From an uncultured Collinsella sp. (GTDB lineage: Bacteria > Actinomycetota > Coriobacteriia > Coriobacteriales > Coriobacteriaceae), in contig UQHQ01000023.1 in the NCBI GenBank assembly GCA_900540945.1, positions 1 to 31,810 of the forward strand: DNA of 31,810 nucleotides, written 5' to 3'. Below the pieces are notes generated by a model, which saw only the letters and a list, made by a program, of their open reading frames with translations, was not told the origin of the DNA and searched no databases. Both the position numbers and the translations under genes were made by a program. Positions within the stretch are counted from its first letter, which is position 1, and each line of letters begins with the position of its first letter. Shown one piece after another: positions 15,531 to 24,650 of the stretch.

Positions 15531-16328
15531 CTAAACACAGCACTTGATGAATAGCTTCCCGAATGGTGTTAGCCTAAAAACATGATGTACGCAATCAAAC
15601 CGCCATCCATCAGAAGGCGTAATGTCCTTCTTTATATTTCGGATCCTTTCAGAATCCTCAATACCAAGATAATCGTCTTCTCCCTCATAACAGTACGTTT
15701 CTCCGCTTAGCAGTTTCAGTCGCTCCAAGTTATTCAAATACAAGGACACGTTCTCAGGGCATTGGACGATGGCATCGAATACGTTCGTATAGTTTTCGCA
15801 AAGCAATCTCCACCGAGCTTTAATTGGCATGTCATCATCTTCAACAACGCGCAAATCAATAACCGGAATATGATCCTTACCAGGCTCTTTAGAAAGAAAC
15901 GACATCATTTTGGCTTCATCGGGAGTCAACTGTCCGATTATGCTAACAAAGCTCGGATGAACCAGATAAGAAACCCTTTTATCCATAGAGGACGCGAGTA
16001 AATTAACGTACAGGTCCCTTAAATCCTGACTGTCATACGAATACGACAGCTGCTGAATAGCCGGTACCACAACATTAGGTGCAGGCTCGCAAAAACAGTC
16101 CTCCGGGACGTCTCCCATCTTTCGATCAACTTGCCGAATCGCCTCCTCGATATTGTTCTCGCCGTTAACCACCCATTTCTTCCAGGGGCCAAGTATCACA
16201 GCGACCGTTCTAGGAACCAAGCTCAGAGTGTCTCCGAGCGACGAGAGCGCAGGATGCGCGACATCGTCATAAGCTTTACCCAATACAATGGATGACTGAG
16301 ATGCAACTTCTTTGGAAAGCTCGTCCAT
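15531..16328 (-). CDS. DUF4393 / Abi-alpha family protein
   Basis: A 265-residue protein with the DUF4393 (Abi-alpha) signature. It shows a moderately hydrophobic stretch ALSSLGDTLSLVPRTVAVIL near 28-47. The conserved core follows: VPEDCFCEPAPNVVVPAIQQ, then LRDLYVNLLASSMDKRV and VHPSFVSIIGQLTPDEA. Members are linked to abortive infection in lactic bacteria and occur in defence islands; the mechanism is not established. The ATG at 16328 has GGGAG 7 bases upstream. It lies 122 bases after the SMC-like ATPase gene and 86 bases before the frameshifted gene, all on one strand, so a three-gene unit is plausible. Family recognition is confident; the function is not. Confidence 0.82.
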   Translation of the reverse strand: MDELSKEVASQSSIVLGKAYDDVAHPALSSLGDTLSLVPRTVAVILGPWKKWVVNGENNIEEAIRQVDRKMGDVPEDCFCEPAPNVVVPAIQQLSYSYDSQDLRDLYVNLLASSMDKRVSYLVHPSFVSIIGQLTPDEAKMMSFLSKEPGKDHIPVIDLRVVEDDDMPIKARWRLLCENYTNVFDAIVQCPENVSLYLNNLERLKLLSGETYCYEGEDDYLGIEDSERIRNIKKDITPSDGWRFDCVHHVFRLTPFGKLFIKCCV

Positions 16329-16450
16329 TCAATCTCCCTCAATTCATACCGACATCAAGTCCATGATATACAACGCCCACATTGACACAGCCAACAACGG
16401 GAAGAGCCGTCTCGCAATGTAACTCCCGAAACGACCTGCCGAAGGACCGC

Positions 16451-18223
16451 CTATGCCCAGCCGAATTCCTTCAACGACGCCTCAATCATGTGTCTGATGA
16501 TGCTATTCCCTAGCTCTCTTTGGACGAGCTCTGTTTCGCCTGGCCTTCCGGAGAGATGCATGCAGCTGTTGTATATGGAGCCCAACAGGTGAAATGTCTC
16601 TGGCACCTCAACTCCATGCTCACTCGCATAACGGAGCCTGTCCTCGGTCCCTGTATTAATTATCAGAAATCCAGGCTTATCATCTGCCGCCAGCCTCTCA
16701 TAACTGAGCCTCTCGACAGCCAACCTGATGCCACAGCACACTTCCGATGGAGCAAAGGATTTTCCAGAGAAGTAGTCGCCAAGCTTTGCCTCCATAACAC
16801 TCCGAAACGATGAAGGCCTCTTCATCTCATCTTCAATCCCCTGTTTAGCGATGTATTCCAAGACATTATCAGAGACTGTGTCACACTCAGAGAAATGAAG
16901 GTAATGGGAGGAGACCGAATTATAAATATCAGAGAGCTCCTTCTTACACCTATTTCTGTCAATGAGCAGCTTATTCAAACACCCATTTACAGAGTCGCCA
17001 CCTGAATTAGGAATGTATGAGGTATGGAAGCTTTTGAAACGAAAACTCTTAAAGAGGCCTGGGTCAAGATGAGTCAAGATGATGACATAGAGGTTCTTCC
17101 CGGAATTCTTGAACTGCTTCATCATCTCCAGCAGGAAGTGCTGGGCGACAAGCAGATTGGCATCGTCAAGGTAATCGAAAACCTCATCGATAAGCAATAG
17201 AGCGTCATCTTTATCAGTAAACCTCGCCCGCGCTCGAAATAGCGCAACACACAGCTGGAGTACATCGATTTCGCCGTTAGAGGCCTCATCCCAATCGGGG
17301 AAATCAACGACGAGCTGATGGTTCCTGACTTTAGCCACGACCCCATACCTGGTTCTGTTCAGCAAATGGAGCATCTCATTGATATCATCCTTAATCTTAC
17401 GGAATCGAAGATATGAACAGGCCTCCTTTATCTCGTTACGCTTCTTCTCGATAAATCTATTAACCTGTATCGCGTTCATGCAGTTCGAGATATCCCCCTT
17501 CGCGGGATACCAACGATCAAGGATTTCCTTAATTGAGATCAGCGGTTTTACAGAAGAAATGTAACTGAGAACTTCAGCCTCAGTGATATCACCGCCCATG
17601 CCCGTTTCGAGCGAAATAACGCCCTTGAAGAAATTATTGATTGCTGCAGCGTATCGGGAACCCTCAGTCGTTTTAAAAGCGGCATCGCAGCTGAGCAGCT
17701 CGCTAAGGAACTCATAGCTCTTGAATGCCTCGGCAAGGTTATCCATTCTCCCGCGTAAGATCGACGCATATTTCTGTCGCTCCGCAGTGACTGAATAGTC
17801 CAAGTGGACAGTGGCTGGCACCTTCTCGTACAAAACACACTGTTGGACGCTCATCTTCGTTTGACTGAGAACCCTTGGCCCCACCCGGCGGTTCGTCATA
17901 TTTGCATACAGCCCAGAGCGGATAACCTGCACGTCTACCCTACTCGCAATTTCATTCGAATCAGCATTAGCACTTAATGTCACGTCATCGTCAAAAGTCA
18001 CGGACAAGGAGGTGTCGTCCCAGTCCTCCCCGTTATAACGATCCGCGTCTGCCAATTTTAGTCGCCTGGTGTTAAGGGATGCGAACGCCGCCGCAAGCGA
18101 AGACTTACCCGACCCGTTAGGCGCCACAAGAAAGTTAGGCTTGTTTGGGTAAAAATCGCATGGCACGTCAAGATGGTTAATCCCCTTAACGTGGTTGCAC
18201 GTAATACCGGTAATCCTCGCCAT
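16451..18223 (-). CDS. SMC/RecF-like AAA ATPase of the defence island
   Basis: A 590-residue ATPase of the ABC/SMC superfamily. Walker A is APNGSGKSS at 34-42, a signature-like SNGEID is at 315-320, and Walker B is ALLLIDEVFDYLDD at 341-354. The switch histidine is ILTHLD at 382-387. The 270 residues between Walker A and the signature are helical (FIEKKRNEIKEACSYLRFRK) but too short for a full SMC coil. About 200 residues follow the ATPase core (from about 390); they match nothing I recognise and may carry the partner-binding or effector role. The ATG at 18223 has GGGAGGAG upstream. It heads a row with the DUF4393 gene and the frameshifted gene. It is not a clear PtuA, GajA or RloC: no toprim, HNH or zinc motif is visible. 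Confidence 0.85.
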   Translation of the reverse strand: MARITGITCNHVKGINHLDVPCDFYPNKPNFLVAPNGSGKSSLAAAFASLNTRRLKLADADRYNGEDWDDTSLSVTFDDDVTLSANADSNEIASRVDVQVIRSGLYANMTNRRVGPRVLSQTKMSVQQCVLYEKVPATVHLDYSVTAERQKYASILRGRMDNLAEAFKSYEFLSELLSCDAAFKTTEGSRYAAAINNFFKGVISLETGMGGDITEAEVLSYISSVKPLISIKEILDRWYPAKGDISNCMNAIQVNRFIEKKRNEIKEACSYLRFRKIKDDINEMLHLLNRTRYGVVAKVRNHQLVVDFPDWDEASNGEIDVLQLCVALFRARARFTDKDDALLLIDEVFDYLDDANLLVAQHFLLEMMKQFKNSGKNLYVIILTHLDPGLFKSFRFKSFHTSYIPNSGGDSVNGCLNKLLIDRNRCKKELSDIYNSVSSHYLHFSECDTVSDNVLEYIAKQGIEDEMKRPSSFRSVMEAKLGDYFSGKSFAPSEVCCGIRLAVERLSYERLAADDKPGFLIINTGTEDRLRYASEHGVEVPETFHLLGSIYNSCMHLSGRPGETELVQRELGNSIIRHMIEASLKEFGWA

Positions 18224-18423
18224 CGTAAGCTCCTCCCTGCTTTACGACACAGTCCTTTCTGTACGCATAGCAGCAATATTACCGCTGCTCCCAGCGCGCG
18301 AGCATAGGTGTCTTTAATAGAGAATGGACAGCTAGCAATATAGCGTCACCGGGACTCATGCCGACCCCGGCGCCCAGGCGTAATAACGGCGGTGCTGTTT
18401 CGCGATATTCAAGTCATATGTAA

Positions 18424-18774
18424 TTGAAAGGTTCAGCAAGCAAGCAGGCATCAGAAGCGCTTGTAGCAGGCGTAAAGGAAGCACTTTCCGGAATAACTAT
18501 TTTGGATAATGAGCAGCTGACTGCCGATGGCATCGCATCCTTAATTGATATTGCGAGTATAGAAAAGAACGTTAATGACAGATATCAACGGGCCATTGAA
18601 AACCATGATTACAATGAGATTCTCGGGCTATTTAACGACAAGTCCCTCGTGGTAAGCGTTGGACGTTACTTTGGTATTGATAACAAAATCTATATCGATA
18701 GAGCAATTTCCCTATTGGAAGGCGACCTGAGAGATGAACTTTCCGAAGCCCTAATGCACTATATTTCGCACTGA
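18424..18774 (+). pseudogene. C-terminal remnant of an unrecognised plus-strand gene
   Basis: An open frame of 116 codons that begins right after a TAA, with only a TTG and no ribosome binding site, so it is probably the tail of a truncated gene. The text is protein-like and acidic (LIDIASIEKNVNDRYQRAIE, then VVSVGRYFGIDNKIYIDRAI). The second segment resembles C-terminal helices of some defence ATPases or OLD-like proteins, but I cannot name the family. The 200 bases before it, shared with the start of the ATPase gene, show nothing else. Confidence 0.4.
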
Positions 18775-18853
18775 ACGGCCTCTTCACGCCCAGCGAGGTC
18801 CGACCAGACCTCGAGCCAATAGCAGACACACTCCATAGCGCCACAAATCACCC

Positions 18854-19537
18854 CTACCCGTCCATGGCCGTCCAGCTCACGGGCCCAATGCCCGGAAGAG
18901 ACGTTAGACAAGAGGGGCAGGCAACCTGAGAGTTCCCGTTATTTGTCCTGCGCTGCATAGAAGCGGAGACATATACCGCTTTGCGGGCGCGAGTGACACC
19001 GACGTACAGTAGGCCCATTTCCTCAATAAGCCCGCCTGGCATATTCATCGCATCAACGATCCGGCATCCATACACAGAACGCGAGCATATACCAGTCCTT
19101 TCGCACCGAGAGCAAATCGCTCCAGGCCAATCGAAGCGCGTAACGCCCGGAATGAAAACAGAGTCCCACTCGAGCCCCTTAGCGGAGTGAACGGTCATCA
19201 TCGAGATGTCTACATCAAGGTAATCGGAGAAACGCCGCAGGGAGCCCTCGGAAAAGACGCTAACGAAATAGTCGAAGCGCTCCGACGGCCCCATGGCGAA
19301 ACAGCTTATCGCAAGGTGCTTCCGCAGCGCCCCAAGAAATATGACATAGGACCACCCTACTCGAATCTTCTGGAGCCATGTGACAGTAAAGATACATGCA
19401 AGAAGAAAATCACTCGCTTTTATGCCAGTTTCCAATTCAGATGCTGGTTTTGACAGGGCATTTCTTACATCAGAATCACTTGATTGGATGCCAGCGCAAC
19501 GGTGGTCTTCAGGTGGCGTTAGAAAACTTTAGCAGCA
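18854..19537 (-). pseudogene. UvrD/Rep-type helicase C-terminal remnant
   Basis: The frame is open from about 19537 to 18854 and carries the C-terminal core motifs of superfamily 1 helicases. MTVHSAKGLEWDSVFIPG is motif V and LLYVGVTRARKAVYVS is motif VI. The N-terminal ATPase core is absent, and the frame appears to continue from another frame at about 19540-19600 (GYRQYDLDMLLKF), showing at least one frameshift. An internal ATG at 19435 lacks a ribosome binding site. The tail after motif VI is poorly helicase-like. Gabija GajB and similar defence helicases share these motifs, and the location beside other defence genes fits, but no partner nuclease remains. It is decayed. Confidence 0.65.
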
Positions 19538-19620
19538 TGTCTAAATCATATTGTCGATAACCTTTGTTTGCCCACGGCAAAGAGCACAAGCGGCAACGTC
19601 ACATAGTCATGGCCGTTCCA

Positions 19621-19655
19621 TAAAGCAAAAGGGCTGGGGCTTTCAAAGCCCCAGC
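19621..19655 (-). terminator. Terminator hairpin near the polysaccharide-operon end
   Basis: GCTGGGGCTTT at 19633-19643 pairs with AAAGCCCCAGC at 19645-19655. On the minus strand it is followed by CCTTTTGCTTTA. It lies about 280 bases after the flippase gene and just after the transposase remnant. It could end either the operon or the former insertion sequence. Confidence 0.7.
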
Positions 19656-19661
19656 ACCTAA

Positions 19662-19769
19662 CCGGCCGGCCCCGACAAAATCAGACGCACTTTCGTCTAC
19701 CAGCGCGCTGATCGTCTCCTCGACGGTCTTTCTCACCAGATTCTATATGTCCTTGCGCAGCGACTCCTC
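19662..19769 (-). pseudogene. IS256-family transposase N-terminal remnant
   Basis: The minus frame reads EESLRKDI, a stop, then NLVRKTVEETISALVDESAS and DFVGAGR. This matches the N-terminus of IS256-type transposases, whose usual text is close to VEETLNALLDAEADRLVGAGRYER. It carries an in-frame stop and breaks off at GAGR. It marks a former mobile element between the defence debris and the polysaccharide operon. The rest of 19770-19930 shows no recognisable gene. Confidence 0.5.
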
Positions 19770-19930
19770 GTCGACTTATACGATGTTCGCAGACACGACC
19801 CGTGTCCCTTCGTCAATGATTTGTTGTTTAGCCGCTAGAAATCATATGACGGGGCGCAGGCCGTGTTCGCCATGCGGATGTCAGTTTGCGAAAGAAATTA
19901 CGTGTCACCATGCAAAGGCACATGCTTTAA

Positions 19931-21355
19931 TTAGGCTCTTTGCCCAACCATTTTATTTTTCCACCAATCAAGACCGCTGTAGATAGCCTGTACATATCCA
20001 AGCCCGGTACGTTTTAGAACATATTGTGGCCAATGCCAATTGTTGTAGCAGAGCTGTGGAATTGCCTGGCCAACGACAAGACCCCAGGCTCCCCAGCTAA
20101 GGGCGCCGCACAAAACGCAACTTACGCAGATTCCAGCAGCAGTTGATACCAAATACGCTTTGAAGTACGGAATCTCGTTCATGCTAACAATAATGTTGCA
20201 AAACAGAGAGTGCTGATTAAGCAGGAAGTAATAGAGGGCAATGCCCAGGAACAAAACTGGATCGCAAATGAAATCATGCTTGAAAAGCGTGAGTATCGGC
20301 AGGCATGCCGTTACAAGAACTGTAGCGACAATATACATGCATACATAGCAGGAAATACCGCGTTCGACCACCGCCTTCTGAGTCTGCTTGTCATCCCTGA
20401 CATAGGCAGACTGGAAGGTGGGAAAGCATGAACGTAAATAGGCGCTTGAAATCTGGTGGATCGCCGTCGCGAACTGCAACATGACGGAATACGTACCAGT
20501 TTGTTCAAGCCCTAGGAAAGCCGAGCAAAGCAGCGATGTTGCCTGCGTGGCGCCATACCAGGCTAGAGATACGACACCATCACGCCACGCCACAAACGAA
20601 ACCGTCTTTAAAACGTCAAGCATTTCGTCCTTAGCGACAGCTGCGGCATCGGATTTAATCCCCTCTTCGACGTCATGATGGCTCCGAAATGTCCTAATCG
20701 CAAATAGCCTCAGCAAAGTGCTGTAGGCCAAGAAGCCGAGTGCGGCAGCGAGAAGGCTCAAGCCACAAAACAGAAGGACCGCCGTAATAGCAAGCTGCCC
20801 AATCCTGGCAAGCGTTTTAGCCCTGTTCTCACCGGCAACGTCTCCAAGCCCACGGAGAAACGTGAGACAGTAAAGAAAATACAAGTTAGTGAAAATGGAA
20901 ACGACAAACACAATCCATGCAGGCAACGAACCCTCAATTAAAAAAGAATCGGTGACATAAGAAACGTAGAAAGTTCCCAACGTTGCCGCAACAAATAACG
21001 CGATGAGACCCAAGACAGCGTATATCGTTTTAGACGTATCAAGAACGACGCGCATCAAGTGCCAGTCAACTTCTCCATCAACAGAAGAATAGTCGCAGCC
21101 TTGTTTGGTCAGTTTCTTTGCCCCGCTCAGGCAATAAAGAATGTTGCGGGATAAGGTAGAAGTAAAACCGAATTCAAGCAGCTGCGCAAAACCCGAAATG
21201 GCTACGAACACGTACCAGAGACCGATTTGAGCACTCGATAAAAAAGATAGGAGTAACGGCAAGAGCAAAAAGTTACTGCCCATAGACGCGATCGTGCCGA
21301 CATAATTCCAAATCACATCTCTTTTGGAGACGGTCACTTTCTTGCTTTCGGCCAT
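19931..21355 (-). CDS. Wzx-type polysaccharide flippase
   Basis: A 474-residue membrane protein of the MOP/polysaccharide transporter group that would flip lipid-linked repeat units across the membrane. It opens with WNYVGTIASMGSNFLLLPLL and LGL-type loops (SSAQIGLWYVFVAISGFAQL), typical of Wzx. About twelve to fourteen hydrophobic segments are spread along the chain. The pair ATSLLCSAFLGLEQTGTYSV and QISSAYLRSCFPTFQSAYVR in the middle matches the family. The ATG at 21355 abuts the stop of the glycosyltransferase gene, so translation is probably coupled. It is the last gene of the operon, followed by transposase debris. Substrate cannot be told from sequence. Confidence 0.88.
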   Translation of the reverse strand: MAESKKVTVSKRDVIWNYVGTIASMGSNFLLLPLLLSFLSSAQIGLWYVFVAISGFAQLLEFGFTSTLSRNILYCLSGAKKLTKQGCDYSSVDGEVDWHLMRVVLDTSKTIYAVLGLIALFVAATLGTFYVSYVTDSFLIEGSLPAWIVFVVSIFTNLYFLYCLTFLRGLGDVAGENRAKTLARIGQLAITAVLLFCGLSLLAAALGFLAYSTLLRLFAIRTFRSHHDVEEGIKSDAAAVAKDEMLDVLKTVSFVAWRDGVVSLAWYGATQATSLLCSAFLGLEQTGTYSVMLQFATAIHQISSAYLRSCFPTFQSAYVRDDKQTQKAVVERGISCYVCMYIVATVLVTACLPILTLFKHDFICDPVLFLGIALYYFLLNQHSLFCNIIVSMNEIPYFKAYLVSTAAGICVSCVLCGALSWGAWGLVVGQAIPQLCYNNWHWPQYVLKRTGLGYVQAIYSGLDWWKNKMVGQRA

Positions 21356-22351
21356 TTACCCTAATACCTCCGCACAGTAATTTCGTAGCGTCTCGGCCGT
21401 TTTGGTCCAGCTACATTCATCAAAATCGATGGAATCAAACAGCCGCTTGGAGTTAGGAGCTCGAAGCAATCCCTCAATCTTATCGGCAACCTCGATCGGG
21501 TCCTCGCAGTTTTTCACGACATCGGATCCCTGAATCGACATCACTTCGGCAATTCCGCAGTTAGTCGAAAGAAGGAGTGAGCATCCGGCCTCAATCGCAT
21601 CAAGGGCAGAGAGACCAAAGGACTCATGCCTAGAATTCATAACGAATACCGAGCACTCTCGAAGCTCGTTCACAAACTGATCGGAGGCAACTTGACCTCT
21701 ATATTCACCGTCAGCCGAGGCCATGAGATTATCTAAGGAAGAGTTATCAGAGTACCGTCGCCCGTACACTCTTAAAGAGCAATCGACACCACGATCTCTG
21801 AGAATCGAGACAGCCTTCGCTACTATTTCGTTGGCCTTAATTGGACGGGTGCCCCCGCTAACAGCAACAATATTTTCACGCTGGCCTTCGAAGCCGCATT
21901 GTTTAAACCTTTTGACCCCAAGGCAAACGTGCTTAACCTTATCGGAGCATTCAGGCAGCTGTTTCTTAACAAAGTTCTCCTGGAGGGAAGAATTCGCAAC
22001 GATCAAATCCGCAGTACGCAAATGCTTAATGATTGCCTTGACAGTTCTATCGCTATAACCGAGCCCGTTGATCTCATTCTCAAAAGGGACGTACCCATGA
22101 TTAAAGCAAATGACAGGTTTGCCGAAGGCAGAGAGCAGCCGATGTGCAATGATGTCAGTCCAACCAGCTCCGCAAGAGATAATCACATCGCTCTCAAGGC
22201 CCTTGAAAATAGCCTCAAATAGCTTAAGGATTTTACTTTTAGAATATAGCGGCCGTATCGAATCGCAAGAAGGCCAATACTCCACTAAAGATTTATGAAC
22301 ATTAGTAGGTCCAGTATTACCTGTGACTTCACCAATTAGAAGAATCTTCAT
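21356..22351 (-). CDS. Glycosyltransferase family 4 (second in operon)
   Basis: A 331-residue GT-B fold glycosyltransferase that would add one sugar to the lipid-linked repeat unit at the inner membrane face. The N-terminal half opens with KILLIGEVTGNTGPTNVHKS. The C-terminal half has SGGTRPIKANEIVAKAVSIL and the nucleotide-sugar-binding block SRHESFGLSALDAIEAGCSL, where the usual second acidic residue is D. The ATG at 22351 overlaps the stop of the FrhB-like gene (ATGA), and its own stop abuts the flippase start, which shows tight operon packing. Codon use is more AT-rich than in the flanking housekeeping genes. Donor and linkage cannot be predicted. Confidence 0.87.
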   Translation of the reverse strand: MKILLIGEVTGNTGPTNVHKSLVEYWPSCDSIRPLYSKSKILKLFEAIFKGLESDVIISCGAGWTDIIAHRLLSAFGKPVICFNHGYVPFENEINGLGYSDRTVKAIIKHLRTADLIVANSSLQENFVKKQLPECSDKVKHVCLGVKRFKQCGFEGQRENIVAVSGGTRPIKANEIVAKAVSILRDRGVDCSLRVYGRRYSDNSSLDNLMASADGEYRGQVASDQFVNELRECSVFVMNSRHESFGLSALDAIEAGCSLLLSTNCGIAEVMSIQGSDVVKNCEDPIEVADKIEGLLRAPNSKRLFDSIDFDECSWTKTAETLRNYCAEVLG

Positions 22352-23532
22352 TGAATGCTTCCTTTAATGTTATGCAAGAGGTTGGAATCAGGTGCTAATG
22401 AGACCTTAATTCCGTACCCCCCCCCGCGCTTGAGCAAACCAATGCGAATTAGCAAACGTTTAAGCGATTGTTTAAAATACCTTTTGGGCAAAGACCTTCT
22501 TACCGCATCGGTAATTGATCTACCGCATGAAAGGTCCTCGAAGAATCGCGCTCGCGCAGATGGCTTCTCGGAGGGACTCTTCAACTGACCGTTATTCTTA
22601 ATGGCGGTCTCGATATCAACCGTCATTAACTCAGCACCAGCAAGGTCTATCAGTCGCTGTCCTTTTTGATTCTGGATTAAAACCAGGGAGACACCCCGAC
22701 GCATTTCTTCGGTAAGATTCGTCCCCCAGGAATCGCCTAATGTAACATCAGAAACTCTTTCAATGCTTGCATACTTGCAGTGATAACAGTTTTCCGTATA
22801 GTCCAGCCCCGCCAAGAAAGCTACTGTATACCCATCCAAAACACCGGGCAAATCAATCGTTCGCTCGTTCTCCCTTAGCTGAAAGCTGCCTTTAGAACGA
22901 AACTCAATCGACTCAAGCTGATTCATGTCAATCCCATTCTCACTCAGGAATTGACGGAGAATCGCAGGCGAAGGAGTACCGTGGCAAATCAAATCAACCG
23001 TATATAAATTCGAAAGAAGCTTGTTGCCGACAAAGTTTTTAAGAGAGGCCACTTGGCAAGGCAATCCTACAAATAAGACTTCTTTACCCTCAACCAGCAA
23101 TTTTTTTATACGAGCGTAAGAGCCAATTGGATTGCTTTTAACGTACTTGGATCCTTTATATTTAACGGCATCAGCAATCGAGCTAGAAAACTCAAACCCA
23201 AACTGACCGTCCCGGAAACAGCAAGAGCAAACTACTCCTTCGGCAGAAATAAACCCTCGGATAATCGCGGCCGCCAAGCCGCCCGATGAGGAGGTTCCCC
23301 TGCTCTCCGAGTTAGAATCCCATCCTTGCAACCATTTACTAGGTTTAGAGCCTTGAGGCGGATTGCATTGTTGACATACAGCTGTGCACCTACCGCAATC
23401 AATGCATTTGTTTTGATCGATACTGGGGGTATAGTACTCGAGCCTTTCAAGAACAGCGATTGCATCTTTAGGACAGGCATCGACACATGCCATGCAGCCC
23501 GCACACATTTTGTCTTCGCAGATACTTTGCAT
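22348..23532 (-). CDS. FrhB-like Fe-S protein (F420 hydrogenase beta family)
   Basis: A 394-residue protein. Two N-terminal 4Fe-4S motifs are visible, CAGCMACVDACP and CIDCGRCTAVC. FrhB/FdhB N- and C-domains follow (SSSGGLAAAIIRGFISAEGV; VGLPCQVASLKNFVG; HGTPSPAILRQFL; DVTLGDSWG). In polysaccharide clusters such proteins commonly sit beside a pyruvyl transferase, as here, where that gene ends 5 bases upstream. The chemistry is presumed to be a flavin-dependent redox change of a sugar or carrier. A run of nine G (plus-strand C run 22417-22425) lies in the codons for KRGGGYG near the C-terminus. A change in its length would shift the last 33 residues. The start ATG at 23532 has AAGGA upstream. 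Confidence 0.88.
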   Translation of the reverse strand: MQSICEDKMCAGCMACVDACPKDAIAVLERLEYYTPSIDQNKCIDCGRCTAVCQQCNPPQGSKPSKWLQGWDSNSESRGTSSSGGLAAAIIRGFISAEGVVCSCCFRDGQFGFEFSSSIADAVKYKGSKYVKSNPIGSYARIKKLLVEGKEVLFVGLPCQVASLKNFVGNKLLSNLYTVDLICHGTPSPAILRQFLSENGIDMNQLESIEFRSKGSFQLRENERTIDLPGVLDGYTVAFLAGLDYTENCYHCKYASIERVSDVTLGDSWGTNLTEEMRRGVSLVLIQNQKGQRLIDLAGAELMTVDIETAIKNNGQLKSPSEKPSARARFFEDLSCGRSITDAVRRSLPKRYFKQSLKRLLIRIGLLKRGGGYGIKVSLAPDSNLLHNIKGSIQ

Positions 23533-23536
23533 TCAT

Positions 23537-24625
23537 CTATTCCTTCAACGCGCGATCAAGCCAGGAGAGGCTGCGGTTGCGCTCCCCATCAAGAACCTCG
23601 CCAACATGCTGCCAATCGATATCGTCGTCCCAAGCATTGCCTTGGAACGTGTCCCAGGCCCTATGCTCTAGGCCAAAGAGTCTAAGAACAGATTTATTTC
23701 GCGCGGCATTAGCCTTTGGAAAGATCTCAACAAATGGGGTGCCGAGATTGATACAAAAAGCAGTGCCGTGGAATGAATCCGTGTATACGCAAGATGCATC
23801 CCTAAACAGCGCAAGGAAATCCTCCAGGGGCGGAAGAACGACCTGTTTTCCTACCCTTCTCCTAAACGTAGGGCAAACACTTACAATCTCAAGATTGGAG
23901 CCAGCGGTCTTATCTTTAACGTACTGCAGCATATCTGAATCAGGATGGAGGTTATAGACGAGGGCGTAGGGCTTTTCAACGGGAGCCTTTTCACTGGCAA
24001 TCTTGTTCCACTCGGAGCGATTGAGAAGCAGGGTCGGATCCAAAACCTGCTCAGCTTTGAGACCGTAGCTCTCAACGATATCCTTACCTGAATCCTCGCG
24101 GACGGAAATGGCATCGTAGCGCTTGAGCCAGTTACCAATTTGCGACTCATACCCCTTTACAACGCCACCACGTCCAAAACTAGCGGCGTAGGATACGACC
24201 TTCTTTCCCTCGACCTTAGAAAGCCCGTCCCAAAAGAATACCGGATCTAGAGAGCCATCGCCAAGTTCGTTCCAGACCTGATCGCTGCCAGTCAAATAGA
24301 TATCTGTGTTAGGCAGCAAGGCGTCGATACTTGTTTCATCACAATGCGGAGAAAGAGTCAGATACTGCTCTCTCATGCTCTTAAAACGCTTCTCACCTGC
24401 ACCGTACAGCAAACGCCAAACCGTGTTCCTATAGATGCGATGAGGCAGAGACCTACCTTCTGAATAACGCTTCACAAGAGAATCAAGGGTCTCAGCGCAT
24501 CTCCGATAGTCAACAACAACAGGATCGTACCCCAAGTTTTTAACAACTTCTTGCGTAGCATAAGCCTGGAGGACAGACCCGTAGTTGAGAACGTTATGAC
24601 GAGTAATAATTGAAACTTTTTTCAT
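23537..24625 (-). CDS. Polysaccharide pyruvyl transferase family protein
   Basis: A 362-residue protein of the CsaB/WcaK family that transfers pyruvate from phosphoenolpyruvate to a sugar as a ketal. It opens with RHNVLNYGSVLQAYATQEVV. Family landmarks follow: YLTGSDQVWNE near 110, SVREDSG near 170, VLDPTLLL near 190 and YTDSFHGTAFCINLGTPFV near 285. The length is normal. The ATG at 24625 has AAAAGG 8 bases upstream. It precedes the FrhB-like gene by 5 bases, a pair repeated in many capsule clusters. It would add an acidic group to the polymer. The acceptor sugar is unknown. Confidence 0.88.
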   Translation of the reverse strand: MKKVSIITRHNVLNYGSVLQAYATQEVVKNLGYDPVVVDYRRCAETLDSLVKRYSEGRSLPHRIYRNTVWRLLYGAGEKRFKSMREQYLTLSPHCDETSIDALLPNTDIYLTGSDQVWNELGDGSLDPVFFWDGLSKVEGKKVVSYAASFGRGGVVKGYESQIGNWLKRYDAISVREDSGKDIVESYGLKAEQVLDPTLLLNRSEWNKIASEKAPVEKPYALVYNLHPDSDMLQYVKDKTAGSNLEIVSVCPTFRRRVGKQVVLPPLEDFLALFRDASCVYTDSFHGTAFCINLGTPFVEIFPKANAARNKSVLRLFGLEHRAWDTFQGNAWDDDIDWQHVGEVLDGERNRSLSWLDRALKE

Positions 24626-24650
24626 TCTGATACCTTTTCTAGATAATGGA

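Noticed and set aside
16451..18223. Identification of the ATPase as Septu PtuA, Gabija GajA or RloC
   Set aside because: No HNH partner, no toprim domain and no zinc-hook motif are visible, so only the broad SMC/RecF-like class can be supported.
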